A stretch of 64,000 nucleotides of DNA from Xestospongia bergquistia (lineage: Eukaryota > Porifera > Demospongiae > Haplosclerida > Petrosiidae). Position 1 is the first letter of the stretch. The number at the start of each line of letters is the position of its first letter. This document shows positions 25,441 through 40,200 of the stretch, in pieces. The notes under the pieces were generated by a model. That model saw nothing but the letters and a program-made list of their open reading frames with translations. It had not been told where the DNA came from and did no database searches. Both the position numbers and the translations under genes were made by a program. Where the stretch lies: the NCBI GenBank assembly GCA_963965975.1, contig OZ014413.1, positions 5,590,001 to 5,654,000 of the forward strand. The letters are read 5' to 3'.

Positions 25441-26856
25441 TTAGGGTAATAGCCCTCTAATATATACTTCATAGAAAAACATTTTTTTAAATTGCATAAG
25501 TAATTCACTAATGTCCTATTCATTTCAAATCAGGAAAATACTGATTGTCTTCATCTCTTTTTAAAGAATAAGGCAATTCTTTGTCTAAGCAAAATATTTA
25601 ATAACTGGTATTTATCTTATATCCTTTCACCTATGGGTACCATAAAGGACAGATGTTATGTACAGTCTCACATATATATGAGATATATTATCTAGAAGCT
25701 TGGTACATGTTCTCACAGTTGTCCCATGAACAAAGATGAGGGATACTTATCCTCAATTTTCAAGCTTGTTACATGTACATGTATACAGTATTGTTTTTGA
25801 TGTACAAAATACATATTTTAATGTCACACTCAGATAGACTGCCCAGCTACTAAAGGTTACGAGTGACAAATAAGTAACTAAAATAAGTTTTGTATGATAT
25901 ATAATTATAATATTAGGACAAAACTGACCACACCCACTAAACTACAACCATTGTCTAGTTGATTATATGCTGGTCCTACAGTTATTTTGTTCTGTTTTCA
26001 ATTATAAACTTAACAAACATAAAGGTAAACGAAGAACTAAAGGCAAATGTGTAAAATTTCCTCAAAAGGAAGTGCTTCTGATTCACTATTGGGAAACCTC
26101 CAGGTTTTGAGACTTGTTCCCTTGTGATCCACCTATCATGCCATGGGATTGAATTCTAACTCCAACTGGCATGTAGATCACAAGATGTCTCTTGATTATC
26201 AACATTTGACAGAGCATTATATGATGATTCAAACTTCTTAGGAATAATATATAATGTCACCAAAAGTCTTAGCAAATGGAGTAATTTGACAGCAATGAAA
26301 GTAAGAAAGAAATAGATTAGGCGGAAGAAGCATACTGCTACATCTCTCAAAAGACATATATCAAGATGGATTTAAAGAAGGGAAATAGTGAGCTATATAA
26401 GATAACATACAGTATGAAACTGTTATCTTAGTTTTTTACCGAGTTGATAGAATGCACCGTGTGTTGACAATGGTAGCACATTAGCATGTGCATTGAGGAA
26501 GTATTTGAATAAGGACAACAGTACAAATTACAGTGTAGTTATACACTTAAATTTTGCTGAGTTAACTGAAAGGACCTGTTTGAACTTAATAATAACTGTC
26601 TGGACTAGGACCAATGTTTCTTGCTAATAGTAGTCTGGCTTAGACTAGTTTTAGCGAAGTAACAGAAGACCATTATTATTGACAAAAGTTTTTGTTTGGG
26701 TGACCACTTTAATTTTTCTGTCACAAATAGTCCTAGAACCACTTTTTGTCTTTTACTGAGACGTGCATTTCATCTGATATAATAAAATTAGAATTAAAAG
26801 TATTGAAGTCAATCCTTTGAGTGTCACTCATATCTATTCCACTAAGTTATGCTATA
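25441..26856. other. no gene seen
   Basis: AT-rich. A minus-strand open stretch at 26156-26350 begins with a hydrophobic run (FFLTFIAVKLLHLLRLL) and ends in polar residues. It has no homologue in the window, and without splice context I do not call it a gene. Confidence 0.4.
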
Positions 26857-27447
26857 CAGGGCCGTCGGAAGCAATTTATGATTGGTCCCGTTTTAGGTAT
26901 GGCGCGCGTAGCGCTCCGCGAAAAATTTCTAATTATGCATTCATGGTGTGGTTAATTATTTCATTAATTAATTGATTGAGAACAAAAAATTTATAGGACG
27001 TTTACATTTTCTACAAACTGTAGCAATCACATTGTCTTCACTAGTAATTTCCCAAAGTAAGTCAAGTTATATTCTGACTTTGTAGCAAATTCATTAGCAA
27101 TAACAACAAAATCAAGAGAGTGTAAAATTCTTGTGTACATGTAATGGAAGCAAGCGATTCAATTGAGTATGTGTCATTGTACTTCGCAAATAGCTTTTCA
27201 CTCTTCTTAAAGCACTAAATGAACGCTCACTCATAGCATTAGTTGAGAGCATAACCAAGACCAGCTTAAGAACTGTACAGACTTCTGAGATCAAGCATCT
27301 TGTAACTACTACAATATTCACATACAACGCGTGTTCCACGCCCACAACCACCAATAATAACAATTATTATTATTATTAATTAATTTGTTTTTGCAAAAAA
27401 GCTTGTCCGGCCAAAACCGGAGAACCGGACCTGTTCCGCCGGGCCTG
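26857..27447 (-). mobile_element. hAT DNA transposon, internally deleted
   Basis: About 590 bp with imperfect terminal inverted repeats: left CAGGGCCGTCGGAAG, right (reverse complement) CAGGCCCGGCGGAACAG. GCTATA is repeated directly at both outer edges, consistent with a hAT target duplication. Inside, on the minus strand, lies the end of a hAT transposase: NAMSERSFSALRRVKSYL, then TQLNRLLPLHVHK, the C-terminal dimerisation region. The DDE core is absent. It lies 0.43 kb past the stop of the large SRCR gene. Confidence 0.8.
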
Positions 27448-27877
27448 CTATAAATATATAGACTGTTAACACCAAAGTGTCTAAAGATTAGAGTACAGAT
27501 AATCAAACCTACTGTAGGTATGATCAGTTGAATAAGTCTGCAAAATTGCTACATAGGTGTAAGAAAACAAAAAGTACAAATCAATGGCTATTTCAAAATA
27601 GTTATTTTTCAATTGGTAGGAGTAGCTGACGGGTAATTGATCATGAGAAAAATCATTATTAATAAGGTTTATTTACATTACTTTAATCACCTTAATACAC
27701 TAAAAATGTTGATAATTTCAATGACAACAAAACACAATTAAGTAACCAAAGAAAACAAAAAAATGATTTATAGTTGTAACATTAATATGAAGAAATTTAG
27801 CACCAACAATCAAATAATGTTGTGTGTTTTTCACTTTTTAAAAAGGTTAGCGTAACTTAGAAAAAGAGGAATATTCA
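27448..27877 (-). other. 3' flank / UTR of the large SRCR gene
   Basis: No ORF of note. A possible AATAAA poly(A) signal on the minus strand lies at 27668-27673, about 205 bases past the stop. The matching words CACTTTTTAAAAAGGT just past the stops of this gene and of the paralogue at 61.7 kb show that their 3' ends share ancestry. Confidence 0.4.
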
Positions 27878-28293
27878 TTATTTTATCTCATCATAGATGT
27901 TCTCTACATTTTCATAATCAGACTCTTCATGAACAGTACCTAAAAATCCATAAGCTGGATTATCATAAGTAGCTTCTACATCAGAAAGATCTTCTCGATT
28001 GCCTAAATTAGAGCCTTGCTGTCTAGATACCTGTACATTGGGGTTATGAGCAGAAAGAGTTGTAAAAGAGGTCAGTGCAACAGATGTGTTCGGATGTCTG
28101 CCTTGATGTGGCCTAGATGAACCTGCTTTAGTTATTGTTTCAGTAGTTTCATGAGAAGTGTTGCTACTTCTAGCATTTCGTCTCTTCCATTTCTTTCCAA
28201 TAGTAACAACGTTTATATAGCAAACAAAACCCACGATAATTATTACGAAAACAGAACCAGTTGTACCACCAATTAGTACAACTATGTTTGACG
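27878..28293 (-). CDS. last exon: membrane segment and tyrosine-rich tail
   Basis: From a TTTTTAG acceptor it reads SNIVVLIGGTTGS, then VFVIIIVGFVCYINVV (membrane), then the basic stop-transfer KKWKRRN. The cytosolic tail has a polar middle and a conserved end: DNPAYGFLGTV, SDYENVENIYDEIK, stop. NPAY fits the NPxY class, which binds PTB domains or endocytic adaptors. YENV and YDEI resemble SH2-binding or ITAM-like sites; YENV and YDEI are only 5 residues apart, closer than in a canonical ITAM. The paralogue at 61.7 kb keeps NPAY, DYDN and SYEEV at equivalent places, which argues for constraint. Confidence 0.88.
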
Positions 28294-31200
28294 CTAAAAA
28301 AACATTAAGTAATTGTAATTATAATATAGAGTTATAGCATTGCTCTGATAAAGGAAGTAATCAATAAATATATATATGTATGGGGCGCCGTTTTTTAAAA
28401 ACCTAAATAGTTGATACATATTTCATTTATGCTGACAATTTATAAATCCTACAATAAATATAATAAAAATGAACACAGATTCATAAACGCACGTGGGAAT
28501 TTATAAATGATATTAGAGATTTGTAAAGACTGTTACGAATTTATAATATAAATAGATGTAAGAATTTATAAATACTGTTGAGAACTTATAAAAATTGCTA
28601 GGAATTTATAAATCAGTAGGGATTTATAAATACAGCAGTTAAAAATCTCTAACATCATTTATAAATTCCCATGTGCATTTATAAATCTTCATTCGTATTT
28701 ATTATATTTATTTTAGAATTTAGTACATAATTAATTACATATAAACTATATTCACAAACGGCGCTCCATATGCATTTATATTATATGTATATATTTATAT
28801 ATATATAAATATTATATGTAGTATGTATGTATATATATAGTTATTCACTAATGTTATATATCATAGTTCATACTTTAGTATTGACTTACAAGCAGTGGTA
28901 GGAAGAGCAGTAGTAATATTGTTGTGACATGTAGTTCTTAATGTTGATACTGATGATAAATTCCTTGGATTACCTACAAATGTAATGTGACCTCATTACA
29001 ACATGAAATATGTAGTTATGTTATGATATCTGTGTGTGGCTTTATCTCATAAAAATACATATGGATATTATTTTAACTATAAATTTCTTAGGCATATCCT
29101 TTTATTAAACAACAACTAATTTAAGAGGCATTTATAATATTTTTACACAAGATAATACTATAATTTTGATTATTTTTATTTAGAAGAGTCAACAAGTTTT
29201 AACAACATGTGTATTTCCAACTTACTACATTGAATTGTGACATCTTCAGAATGACTACATCCTTGATAAGAACTAGTAGGACAACTCTGACATGAACCCA
29301 AACAGGAAAAACTGCTACTACAACCTAAGTTACTCATCCAAATATGTTGAGATGAACCACCAGACCTATAGCAAAAATAGTAGACTTCCAGTATAATCTA
29401 TTGTACTAAACATACAAAGGAAGATGATTATAACTTGTATAGTTTGAATATCCCAGTTGTTTACAGAGAACAAGTGCATCATTAGAATCAAATCCATCAT
29501 TGCATATTGTTCCCCACTGTCCATTACAATAGACTTCAACACGTCCTTCATTAGAATAATTTCCTCCCTGAAGACGTATCATACCAGGAAAGGGATTACT
29601 GTTCCAAATCCTTGTAGAATCTAAATTACAGTAAATTTAGAAGTTATACGATAATGATAATATTAAAACTCACAGCAGGACACAGTACCATCATAAGAGT
29701 TAGTGTTAGTACATCCACTATCAATGATAGTAGAGTAGGAACATTGTAGGATAGTGAGATAGTCATTGTTAGTACAGTTGACATCATCCAGTAACATTGG
29801 ACTGTAGTCAGTGCCATAACTGAAATATTAACAAATAACTATTTATGTCTCAAAAGACAATTTTAAGAAACTAACCTCACTAATCCAGCTCTAGAGTAAC
29901 TTGATGCTCCAGTATATCCCAATTGATGACAGATGACATCAGCTTCGTATTGACTGTAGGAGGTATCATCACAGATATTACCCCATTGTCCATTGATATA
30001 GATCTGTACTATTCCATAGTAATAGGAAGATAAGATGTGTCCATTACGATAAAAACGTATAGTACCAAAACCAATATTGCTAAAAGAAACTATTTTGACA
30101 AATAACAAAACAATGATGTTACTAATGAAAGTCAACTACTTGAGATTACAGATTATATGACAAACCTTTCAACCATCCAATGCAATAATATAATTACTTA
30201 CAAAATAATCCATAACATGTAGTCTTGGAATTAGAAGGCTTTAAATATCTACTACTGTAAACTAAAAAATACAATTATGATAATGATAGTAATTAAATCA
30301 TATTAAACAATTAACATGAAAACTTACTACATGTAACAGTAACATCTTCAGTGTGGTTACAACTAGTTAGTGAAGTTGATGGACAAGAATTACTAGTACC
30401 ATGACATGTGTCAGAGGAAGAACTAGACATGTTTGTACTCCAAATTGGTTGACTGGAATTACCGGGCCTGAACGAATCACAAATAATGCAACACCATTTT
30501 AATGCATAATAACCAAATTAATCAAAACATAGAATTTTAAATGATTCCAAATAATTAATATTTTGCTTCTTACAGGCTGAGATGATCATAATTATAGTAA
30601 TAGTTATATCCCAGTTGTTTACAGATAGTTTGAGCATTAGTAGAATTAAATCCGTCATTACATATTGTTCCCCACCGTCCATTACAATAGAGCTCAACAC
30701 GTCCTTCATTAGAATAATTTCCTCCCTGAAGACGTATCATACCAGAGAAAGGATTACTGTTCCAGATCCTAGTGCTATCTGTAAAACATGTAGCAAGTGC
30801 TAAGGATATATTTATGGACTCACAGCAGTACACTGTGGCATCATAAGAGTTAGTATTATTACATCCACTATCAATGTATGTAGAGAATGAACACTGAAAT
30901 ATAGTAAGGTAATTGCTACTAGCACAGTCGAGGTCATCAATCTTCATAGATAAAGTATCAGTGCCATAACTAAACAGACATAATATAAAGCATGATTATT
31001 AAATAATTCTAACCTCACTAATCCAGCTCTAGAGTAACTTGATGCTCCAGTATATCCCAATTGATGACAGATGACATTAGCTTCAGTAGAACTGTAGTAG
31101 GAATCATCACAGATATTACCCCATCCATTACTGTAAAAGACCCTCACAATACCATAGTAATAGGATGATGACATATACCCATTACGATATAAAATTATAG

Positions 31201-34200
31201 CACCATTTTGAGCAACATCAGCTAAATTATAAAAGATTATCATGCTCTAATTTCTAACTGAGAGGATTACAATATATAGTCAATACACATGCATGTGTAT
31301 TGACTACATATGGTAATCCTAGTTAATAAACTTATTTAACAAGCTTATAATAATCACCTTACACGATAATAATATTACTTACAAATTAATCCAGAACAAG
31401 TAGTTTTTGAATTAGAAGGCTTTGAATATGAACTGCTATATACTAAAGAATAAAATAATGATAACTAGAAATAATAGATTATTTATAAAAAATTAATTTT
31501 TTAAAATATAACATCTTACTACATGTGACAGTAATATCTTCATAGTGAGTACAACTAGTTATTGAAGTTGATGGACAGGAATTTCTTGTACCATAACATG
31601 TGTCAGAGGATGAACTAGACATGTATGTACTCCAAATTGGTTGACTGGAAGTACCAGACCTAAATAATAGACAAATAACTTCAGATAAGTTGTTAGAGAT
31701 GCTATTGTGACAGTCACATTGAAAATACTTAACCACTTGTTAAACATTTAATAAATAACTTTTAATGGTTTTGATGATAGTAAAACTGTAGAAGGCTAAA
31801 TAGTAAGCTAGCCTTGAAAGTCAATTAGTGATAACATTCAGGCTATGCTCACAGTAGCGTCCAAGTGAAATTAATGATTCTTTTATGTGTTGGCAGTGAA
31901 GGATGTGGTTAATGTTTCATATTGTTGTATATAACAATAGAATAAAATGATACAAGTGGACATACAAACATAACACATGATCCAAAACAATTATACGACG
32001 GTCAAGCAAGGTAAAACAATTTCACTGTAGTAAATAAACTACTTCATACTTAAACATTTGCTATAGATTAGTACTTTGATAATTAGTACTTACAGACTTA
32101 AGTGATCATATCTATGGTAGTAATTATATCCCAGTTGTTTACAGATAGTTTGAGCATCAGTAGAACTAAATCCATTATCACATATTGTTCCCCACTGTCC
32201 ATTACAATAGACCTCAACACGTCCTTCATTAGAATAATTTCCTCCCTGAAGACGTATCATACCAGAGAAAGGATTACTATTCCAGATCCTAGTGGTATCT
32301 GTAAAACATGTAGCAAGTGCTAAGGATATATTTATGAACTCACAGCAGTACACAGTGGCATCATAAGAGTTAGTATTATTACATCTACTATCAATGTATG
32401 TAGAGAATGAACACTGAAATATAGTAAGGTAGTTGCTACTAGCACAGTTGAGGTCATCCATCCTCATTGGCAGAGAGTCAGTTCCATAACTAAGCAGAAA
32501 TATTTAAACCCTAATTTATATTTATGATTATTAGTTCTAACCTCACTAATCCAGCTCTAGAGTAACTTGATGCTCCAGTATATCCCAATTGATGACAGAT
32601 GACATTAGCTTCAGCAGAATTGTAGTAGTAGTCATAACAGATATTGCCCCATTTGTTATTGTAATAAACCCTCACAATTCCATAATAATAAGATGATGAG
32701 GCAGACTCATTACGAGATAGAATAATAGCACCATTTTGAGCTCCTTCGGCTAAATGATAAAAGATTATCATACACTAATTGCTGACTGAATGGATTATCA
32801 TATATAGTGAATACACATGTTGACAAGATTTTGTAACTGAACTGACACAATAACATAGTTACTTACAAAGTAATCCATAACATGTAGTCTTGGAATTAGA
32901 AGGCTTTAAATATCTACTACTGTAAACTAAAGAATACAAATATTATAATAAGTTAACCTTTGTAATTAAATCTTATTAAAAATTAACATGAAAACTTACT
33001 ACATGTAACAGTAACATCTTCAATGTGGTTACAACTAGTTAGTGAAATTGATGGACAAGAATTACTAGTACCATGACATGTGTCAGAGGAAGAACTAGAC
33101 ATGTTTGTACTCCAAATTGGTTGACTGGAATTACCGGGCCTGAACGAATTACAAATAATGCAACACCATCTTAATGCATGATAACCAAATTAATCAAAAC
33201 ATAGAATTTTAAATGATTCCAAATAATTTATATTTTGCTTCTTACAGGCTGAGATGATCATAATTATAGTAATAGTTATATCCCAGTTGTTTACAGATAG
33301 TTTGAGCATCAGTAGAATTAAATCTGTCATTACATATTGTTCCCCACTGTCCATTACAATAGAGCTCAACACGTCCTTCATTAGAATAATTTCCTCCCTG
33401 AAGACGGATCATACCAGAAAAAGGATTACTGTTCCAGATCCTAGTGGTATCTGTAAAACATGTAGCAAGTGCTAAGGATATATTTATGGACTCACAGCAG
33501 TACACAGTGGCATCATAAGAGTTAGTATTATTACATCCACTATCAATGTATGTAGAGAATGAACACTGAAATATAGTAAGGTAGTTGCTACTAGCACAGT
33601 TGAGGTCATCAATCTTCATAGATAAAGTATCAGTGCCATAACTAAACAGACATAATATAAAGCATGATTATTAGATAATTCTAACCTCACTAATCCAGCT
33701 CTAGAGTAACTTGATGCTCCAGTATATCCCAATTGATGACAGATGACATTAGCTTCAGTAGAACTGTAGTAGGAATCATCACAGATATTACCCCATCCAT
33801 TACTGTAATAGACCCTCACAATACCATAGTAATAAGATGATGAGGTATACCCATTACGATATAAAATTACAGTACCATTTTGAGCAACATCAGCTAAATT
33901 ATAAAAGATTATCGTAAACTAATTACCTTATAATATTTATAATTGAAGTCATATATAATATAGTCAGACTAATAATTATTTATACTCATATTTATGTCAT
34001 GTTAACTTACAAATTAATCCTAAACAAGTATTTTGTATATTAGAAGGTTTAGACTTAGAAGTGCTGTGAGCTAAAGGAAATATTATACATATTTTGACAT
34101 AATTTATTGATTTTTATTTTGTTTAAATACGAACAAATAATCATATAATACTCAGTTTAAGAATATGTTTTAGATGATGTTAAGATAGTATATGATGTGA

Positions 34201-37200
34201 TAATTATATACATATTGAATTTAAATATTTGCTATAAATGAATTGTAGTTATGCTCAGAGCACTGAAGTAATAATAAAGTAAAGATTACACAAGTCTCCA
34301 AAATATTTTAAAAAATTACGTTAATTTTATTTTATGAGGTGATGACACTAGTTTCCAATATTAAATTCTATTACTTACTACATGTGACAGTTACATCCTC
34401 ATGGTGGGTACAACTAGTTATTGAAGTTGATGGACAGGAATTTCTTGTACCATAACATGAGTCATTGGAAGAACTAGACATGAATTTACTCCAAATTGGT
34501 TGACTAAAACTACCAGATCTATATTAGTGATAGAATAACCTGCATTATAACCTGATATAACCTGATATATAATATTATTGTAATATCAAAATAAAAAATA
34601 TTACAGAATTATTAACACTGAATAATTACTACTTATGCAAACTTACAGGCTGAAATGATCATAATTAAAGTAATTATTATATCCCAGTTGTTTACATATA
34701 GTTTGAGCATTAGTAGAAGTAAATCCATTATCACATATTGTTCCCCATTGTCCATTACAATAGAGCTCAACACGTCCTTCATTAGAATAATTTCCTCCCT
34801 GAAGACGGATCATACCAGAAAAAGGATTACTGTTCCAGATCCTAGTGCTATCTGTAAAACATGCATGTAACTAGTGCTAAGGATATATTTATGGACTCAC
34901 AGCAGTACACAGTGGCATCATAAGAGTTAGTATTAGCACATCCACTATCAATGTATGTAGAGAATGAACACTGAAATATAGTAAGGTAGTTGCTACTAGC
35001 ACAGTTGAGGTCATCCATCTTCATTGGCAGAGAGTCAGTTCCATAACTAAGCAGAAATATTTAAATCCTAATTTATATTAATGAATATTAGTTCTAACCT
35101 CACTAATCCAGCTCTAGAGTAACTTGATGCTCCAGTATATCCTAATTGATGACAGATGACATTAGCTTCAGCAGAATTGTAGTAGTAATCATCACAGATA
35201 TTGCCCCATTGGTTATTGTAATAAACCCTCACAATTCCATAATAATAAGATGATGAAGCAGACTCATTACGAGATAGAATAATAGCACCATTTTGAGCAC
35301 CTTCGGCTAAATGTAAAAGATTATCATACACTAATTGCTGACTGAATGGATTATCATATATAGTCAATACATATGTTGACGAGATTTTCTAACTGAACTA
35401 ACACAATAACATAGTTACTTACAAAATAATCCATAACATGTAGTCTTGGAATTAGAAGGCTTTAAATATCTACTACTGTAAACTAAAGAATGATAATGAG
35501 TTAACCTTTGTAATTAAATCTTATTAAAAATTAACATGAAAACTTACTACATGTAACAGTAACATCTTCAGTGTGGTTACAACTAGTTAGTGAAGTTGAT
35601 GGACAAGAATTACTAGTACCATGACATGTGTCAGAGGAAGAACTAGACATGTTTGTACTCCAAATTGGTTGACTGGAATTACCGGGCCTGAACGAATCAC
35701 AAATAATGCAACACCATCTTAATGCATGATAACCAAATTAATCAAAACATAGAATTTTAAATGATTCCAAATAATTTATATTTTGCTTCTTACAGGCTGA
35801 GATGATCATAATTATAGTAATAGTTATATCCCAGTTGTTTACAGATAGTTTGAGCATCAATAGAATTAAATCCGTCATCACATATTGTTCCCCACCGTCC
35901 ATTACAATAGAGCTCAACACGTCCTTCATTAGAATAATTTCCTCCCTGAAGACGGATCATACCAGAAAAAGGATTACTGTTCCAGATCCTAGTGCTATCT
36001 GTAAAATATGTAGCAAGTGCTAAGGATACATTTATGGACTCACAGCAGTACACAGTGGCATCATAAGAGTTAGTATTACATCCATAATCAATGTATGTAG
36101 AGAATGAACACTGAAATATAGTAAGGTAGTTGCTACTAGCACAATTGAGGTCATCCATCCTCGTTGGCAGAGAGTCAGTTCCATAACTAAGCAGAAATTT
36201 TTAAACCCTAATTTATTTATGATTATTAGTTCTAACCTCACTAATCCAGCTCTAGAGTAACTTGATGCTCCAGTGTATCCCAATTGATGACAGATGACAT
36301 TAGCTTCAGCAGAATTGTAGTAGTAATCATCACAGATATTGCCCCATTTGCTATTGTAATAAACCCTCACAATTCCATAATAATAAGATGATGAGGCAGA
36401 CTCATTACGAGATAGAATAATAGCACCATTTTGAGCACCTTCGGCTAAATGATAAAAAATTATCATACACTAATTGCTGACTGAATGGATTATCATATAT
36501 AGTCAATACATATGTTGACGAGATTTTATAACTGAACTAACGAAATAACATAGTTACTTACAACGTAATCCATAACATGTAGTCTTGGAATTAGAAGGCT
36601 TTAAATATCTACTACTGTAAACTAAAGAATGATAATGAGTTAACCTTTGTAATTAAATCATATTAAAAATTAACATGAAAACTTACTACATGTAACAGTA
36701 ACATCTTCAGTGTGGTTACAACTAGTTAGTGAAGTTGATGGACAAGAATTACTAGTACCATGACATGTGTCAGAGGAAGAACTAGACATGTTTGTACTCC
36801 AAATTGGTTGACTGGAATTACCGGGCCTGAACGAATCACAAATAATGCAACACCATCTTAATGCATGATAACCAAATTAATCAAAACATAGAATTTTAAA
36901 TGATTCCAAATAATTTATATTTTGCTTCTTACAGGCTGAGATGATCATAATTATAGTAATAGTTATATCCCAGTTGTTTACAGATAGTTTGAGCATCAAT
37001 AGAATTAAATCCGTCATCACATATTGTTCCCCATCGTCCATTACAATAGAGCTCAACACGTCCTTCATTAGAATAATTTCCTCCCTGAAGACGGATCATA
37101 CCAGAAAAAGGATTACTGTTCCAGATCCTAGTGCTATCTGTAAAACATGCATGTAACTAGTGCTAAGGATATATTTATGGACTCACAGCAGTACACAGTG

Positions 37201-40200
37201 GCATCATAAGAGTTAGTATTACATCCATAATCAATGTATGTAGAGAATGAACACTGAAATATAGTAAGGTAGTTGCTACTAGCACAATTGAGGTCATCCA
37301 TCCTCGTTGGCAGAGAGTCAGTTCCATAACTAAGCAGAAATTTTTAAACCCTAATTTATTTATGATTATTAGTTCTAACCTCACTAATCCAGCTCTAGAG
37401 TAACTTGATGCTCCAGTGTATCCCAATTGATGACAGATGACATTAGCTTCAGCAGAATTGTAGTAGTAATCATCACAGATATTGCCCCATTTGCTATTGT
37501 AATAAACCCTCACAATTCCATAATAATAAGATGATGAGGCAGACTCATTACGAGATAGAATAATAGCACCATTTTGAGCACCTTCGGCTAAATGATAAAA
37601 AATTATCATACACTAATTGCTGACTGAATGGATTATCATATATAATCAATACATATGTTGACGAGATTTTATAACTGAACTAACGAAATAACATAGTTAC
37701 TTACAATGTAATCCATAACATGTAGTCTTGGAATTAGAAGGCTTTAAATATCTACTACTGTAAACTAAAGAATGATAATGAGTTAATCTTTGTAATTAAA
37801 TCATATTAAAAATTAACATGAAAACTTACTACATGTAACAGTAACATCTTCAGTGTGGTTACAACTAGTTAGTGAAGTTGATGGACAAGAATTACTAGTA
37901 CCATGACATGTGTCAGAGGAAGAACTAGACATGTTTGTACTCCAAATTGGTTGACTGGAATTACCGGGCCTGAACGAATCACAAATAATGCAACACCATC
38001 TTAATGCATGATAACCAAATTAATCAAAACATAGAATTTTAAATGATTCCAAATAATTTATATTTTGCTTCTTACAGGCTGAGATGATCATAATTATAGT
38101 AATAGTTATATCCCAGTTGTTTACAGATAGTTTGAGCATCAATAGAATTAAATCCGTCATCACATATTGTTCCCCATCGTCCATTACAATAGAGCTCAAC
38201 ACGTCCTTCATTAGAATAATTTCCTCCCTGAAGACGGATCATACCAGAAAAAGGATTACTGTTCCAGATCCTAGTGCTATCTGTAAAACATGTAGCAAGT
38301 GCTAAGGATACATTTATGGACTCACAGCAGTACACAGTGGCATCATAAGAGTTAGTATTACATCCATAATCAATGTATGTAGAGAATGAACACTGAAATA
38401 TAGTAAGGTAGTTGCTACTAGCACAGTTGAGGTCATCCATCCTCGTTGGCAAAAAGTCAGTTCCACAACTAAGCAGAAATATTTAAACCCTTAATTTATA
38501 TTTATGATTATTAGTTCTAACCTCACTAATCCAGCTCTAGAGTAACTCGATGCTCCAGTGTATCCCAATTGATGACAGATGACATTAGCTTCAGCAGAAT
38601 TGTAGTAGTAATCATCACAGATATTGCCCCATTTGTTATTGTAATAAACCCTCACAATTCCATAATAATAAGATGATGAGGCAGACCCATTACAAAATAG
38701 AATAATAGCACCATTTTGAGCACCTTCAGCTAAATGATAAATGACTATCATACACTAATTGCTGACTGAATGGATTATCATATATAGTCAATACATATGT
38801 TGACGAGATTTTATAACTGAACTAACGAAATAACATAGTTACTTACAATGTAATCCATTACATGTAGTCTTGGAATTAGAAGGCTTTAAATATCTACTAC
38901 TGTAAACTAAAGAATGATAATGAGTTAATCTTTGTAATTAAATCATATTAAAAATTAACATGAAAACTTACTACATGTAACAGTAACATCTTCAGTGTGG
39001 TTACAACTAGTTAGTGAAGTTGATGGACAAGAATTACTAGTACCATGACATGTGTCAGAGGAAGAACTAGACATGTTTGTACTCCAAATTGGTTGACTGG
39101 AATTACCGGGCCTGAACGAATCACAAATAATGCAACACCATCTTAATGCATGATAACCAAATTAATCAAAACATAGAATTTTAAATGATTCCAAATAAAT
39201 TATATTTTGCTTCTTACAGGCTGAGATGATCATAATTATAGTAATAGTTATATCCCAGTTGTTTACAGATAGTTTGAGCATCAATAGAATTAAATCCGTC
39301 ATCACATATTGTTCCCCACCGTCCATTACAATAGAGCTCAACACGTCCTTCATTAGAATAATTTCCTCCCTGAAGACGGATCATACCAGAAAAAGGATTA
39401 CTGTTCCAGATCCTAGTGCTATCTGTAAAACATGTAGCAAGTGCTAAGGATACATTTATGGACTCACAGCAGTACACAGTGGCATCATAAGAGTTAGTAT
39501 TACATCCATAATCAATGTATGTAGAGAATGAACACTGAAATATAGTAAGGTAGTTGCTACTAGCACAGTTGAGGTCATCCATCCTCGTTGGCAGAGAGTC
39601 AGTTCCATAACTAAGCAGAAATTTTTAAACCCTAATTTATTTATGATTATTAGTTCTAACCTCACTAATCCAGCTCTAGAGTAACTTGATGCCCCAGTGT
39701 ATCCCAATTGATGACAGATGACATTAGCTTCAGCAGAATTGTAGTAGTAATCATCACAGATATTGCCCCATTTGTTATTGTAATAAACCCTCACAATTCC
39801 ATAATAATAAGATGATGAGGCAGACTCATTACGAGATAGAATAATAGCACCATTTTGAGCACCTTCGGCTAAATGATAAAAAATTATCATACACTAATTG
39901 ATGACTGAATGGATTATCATATATAGTCAATACATATGTTGACGAGATTTTATAACTGAACTAACGAAATAACATAGTTACTTACAACGTAATCCATAAC
40001 ATGTAGTCTTGGAATTAGAAGGCTTTAAATATCTACTACTGTAAACTAAAGAATGATAATGAGTTAACCTTTGTAATTAAATCATATTAAAAATTAACAT
40101 GAAAACTTACTACATGTAACAGTAACATCTTCAGTGTGGTTACAACTAGTTAGTGAAGTTGATGGACAAGAATTACTAGTACCATGACATGTGTCAGAGG

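Noticed and set aside
26156-26350. A small minus-strand hydrophobic protein
   Set aside because: Hydrophobic ORFs are common by chance in AT-rich DNA; no further support.
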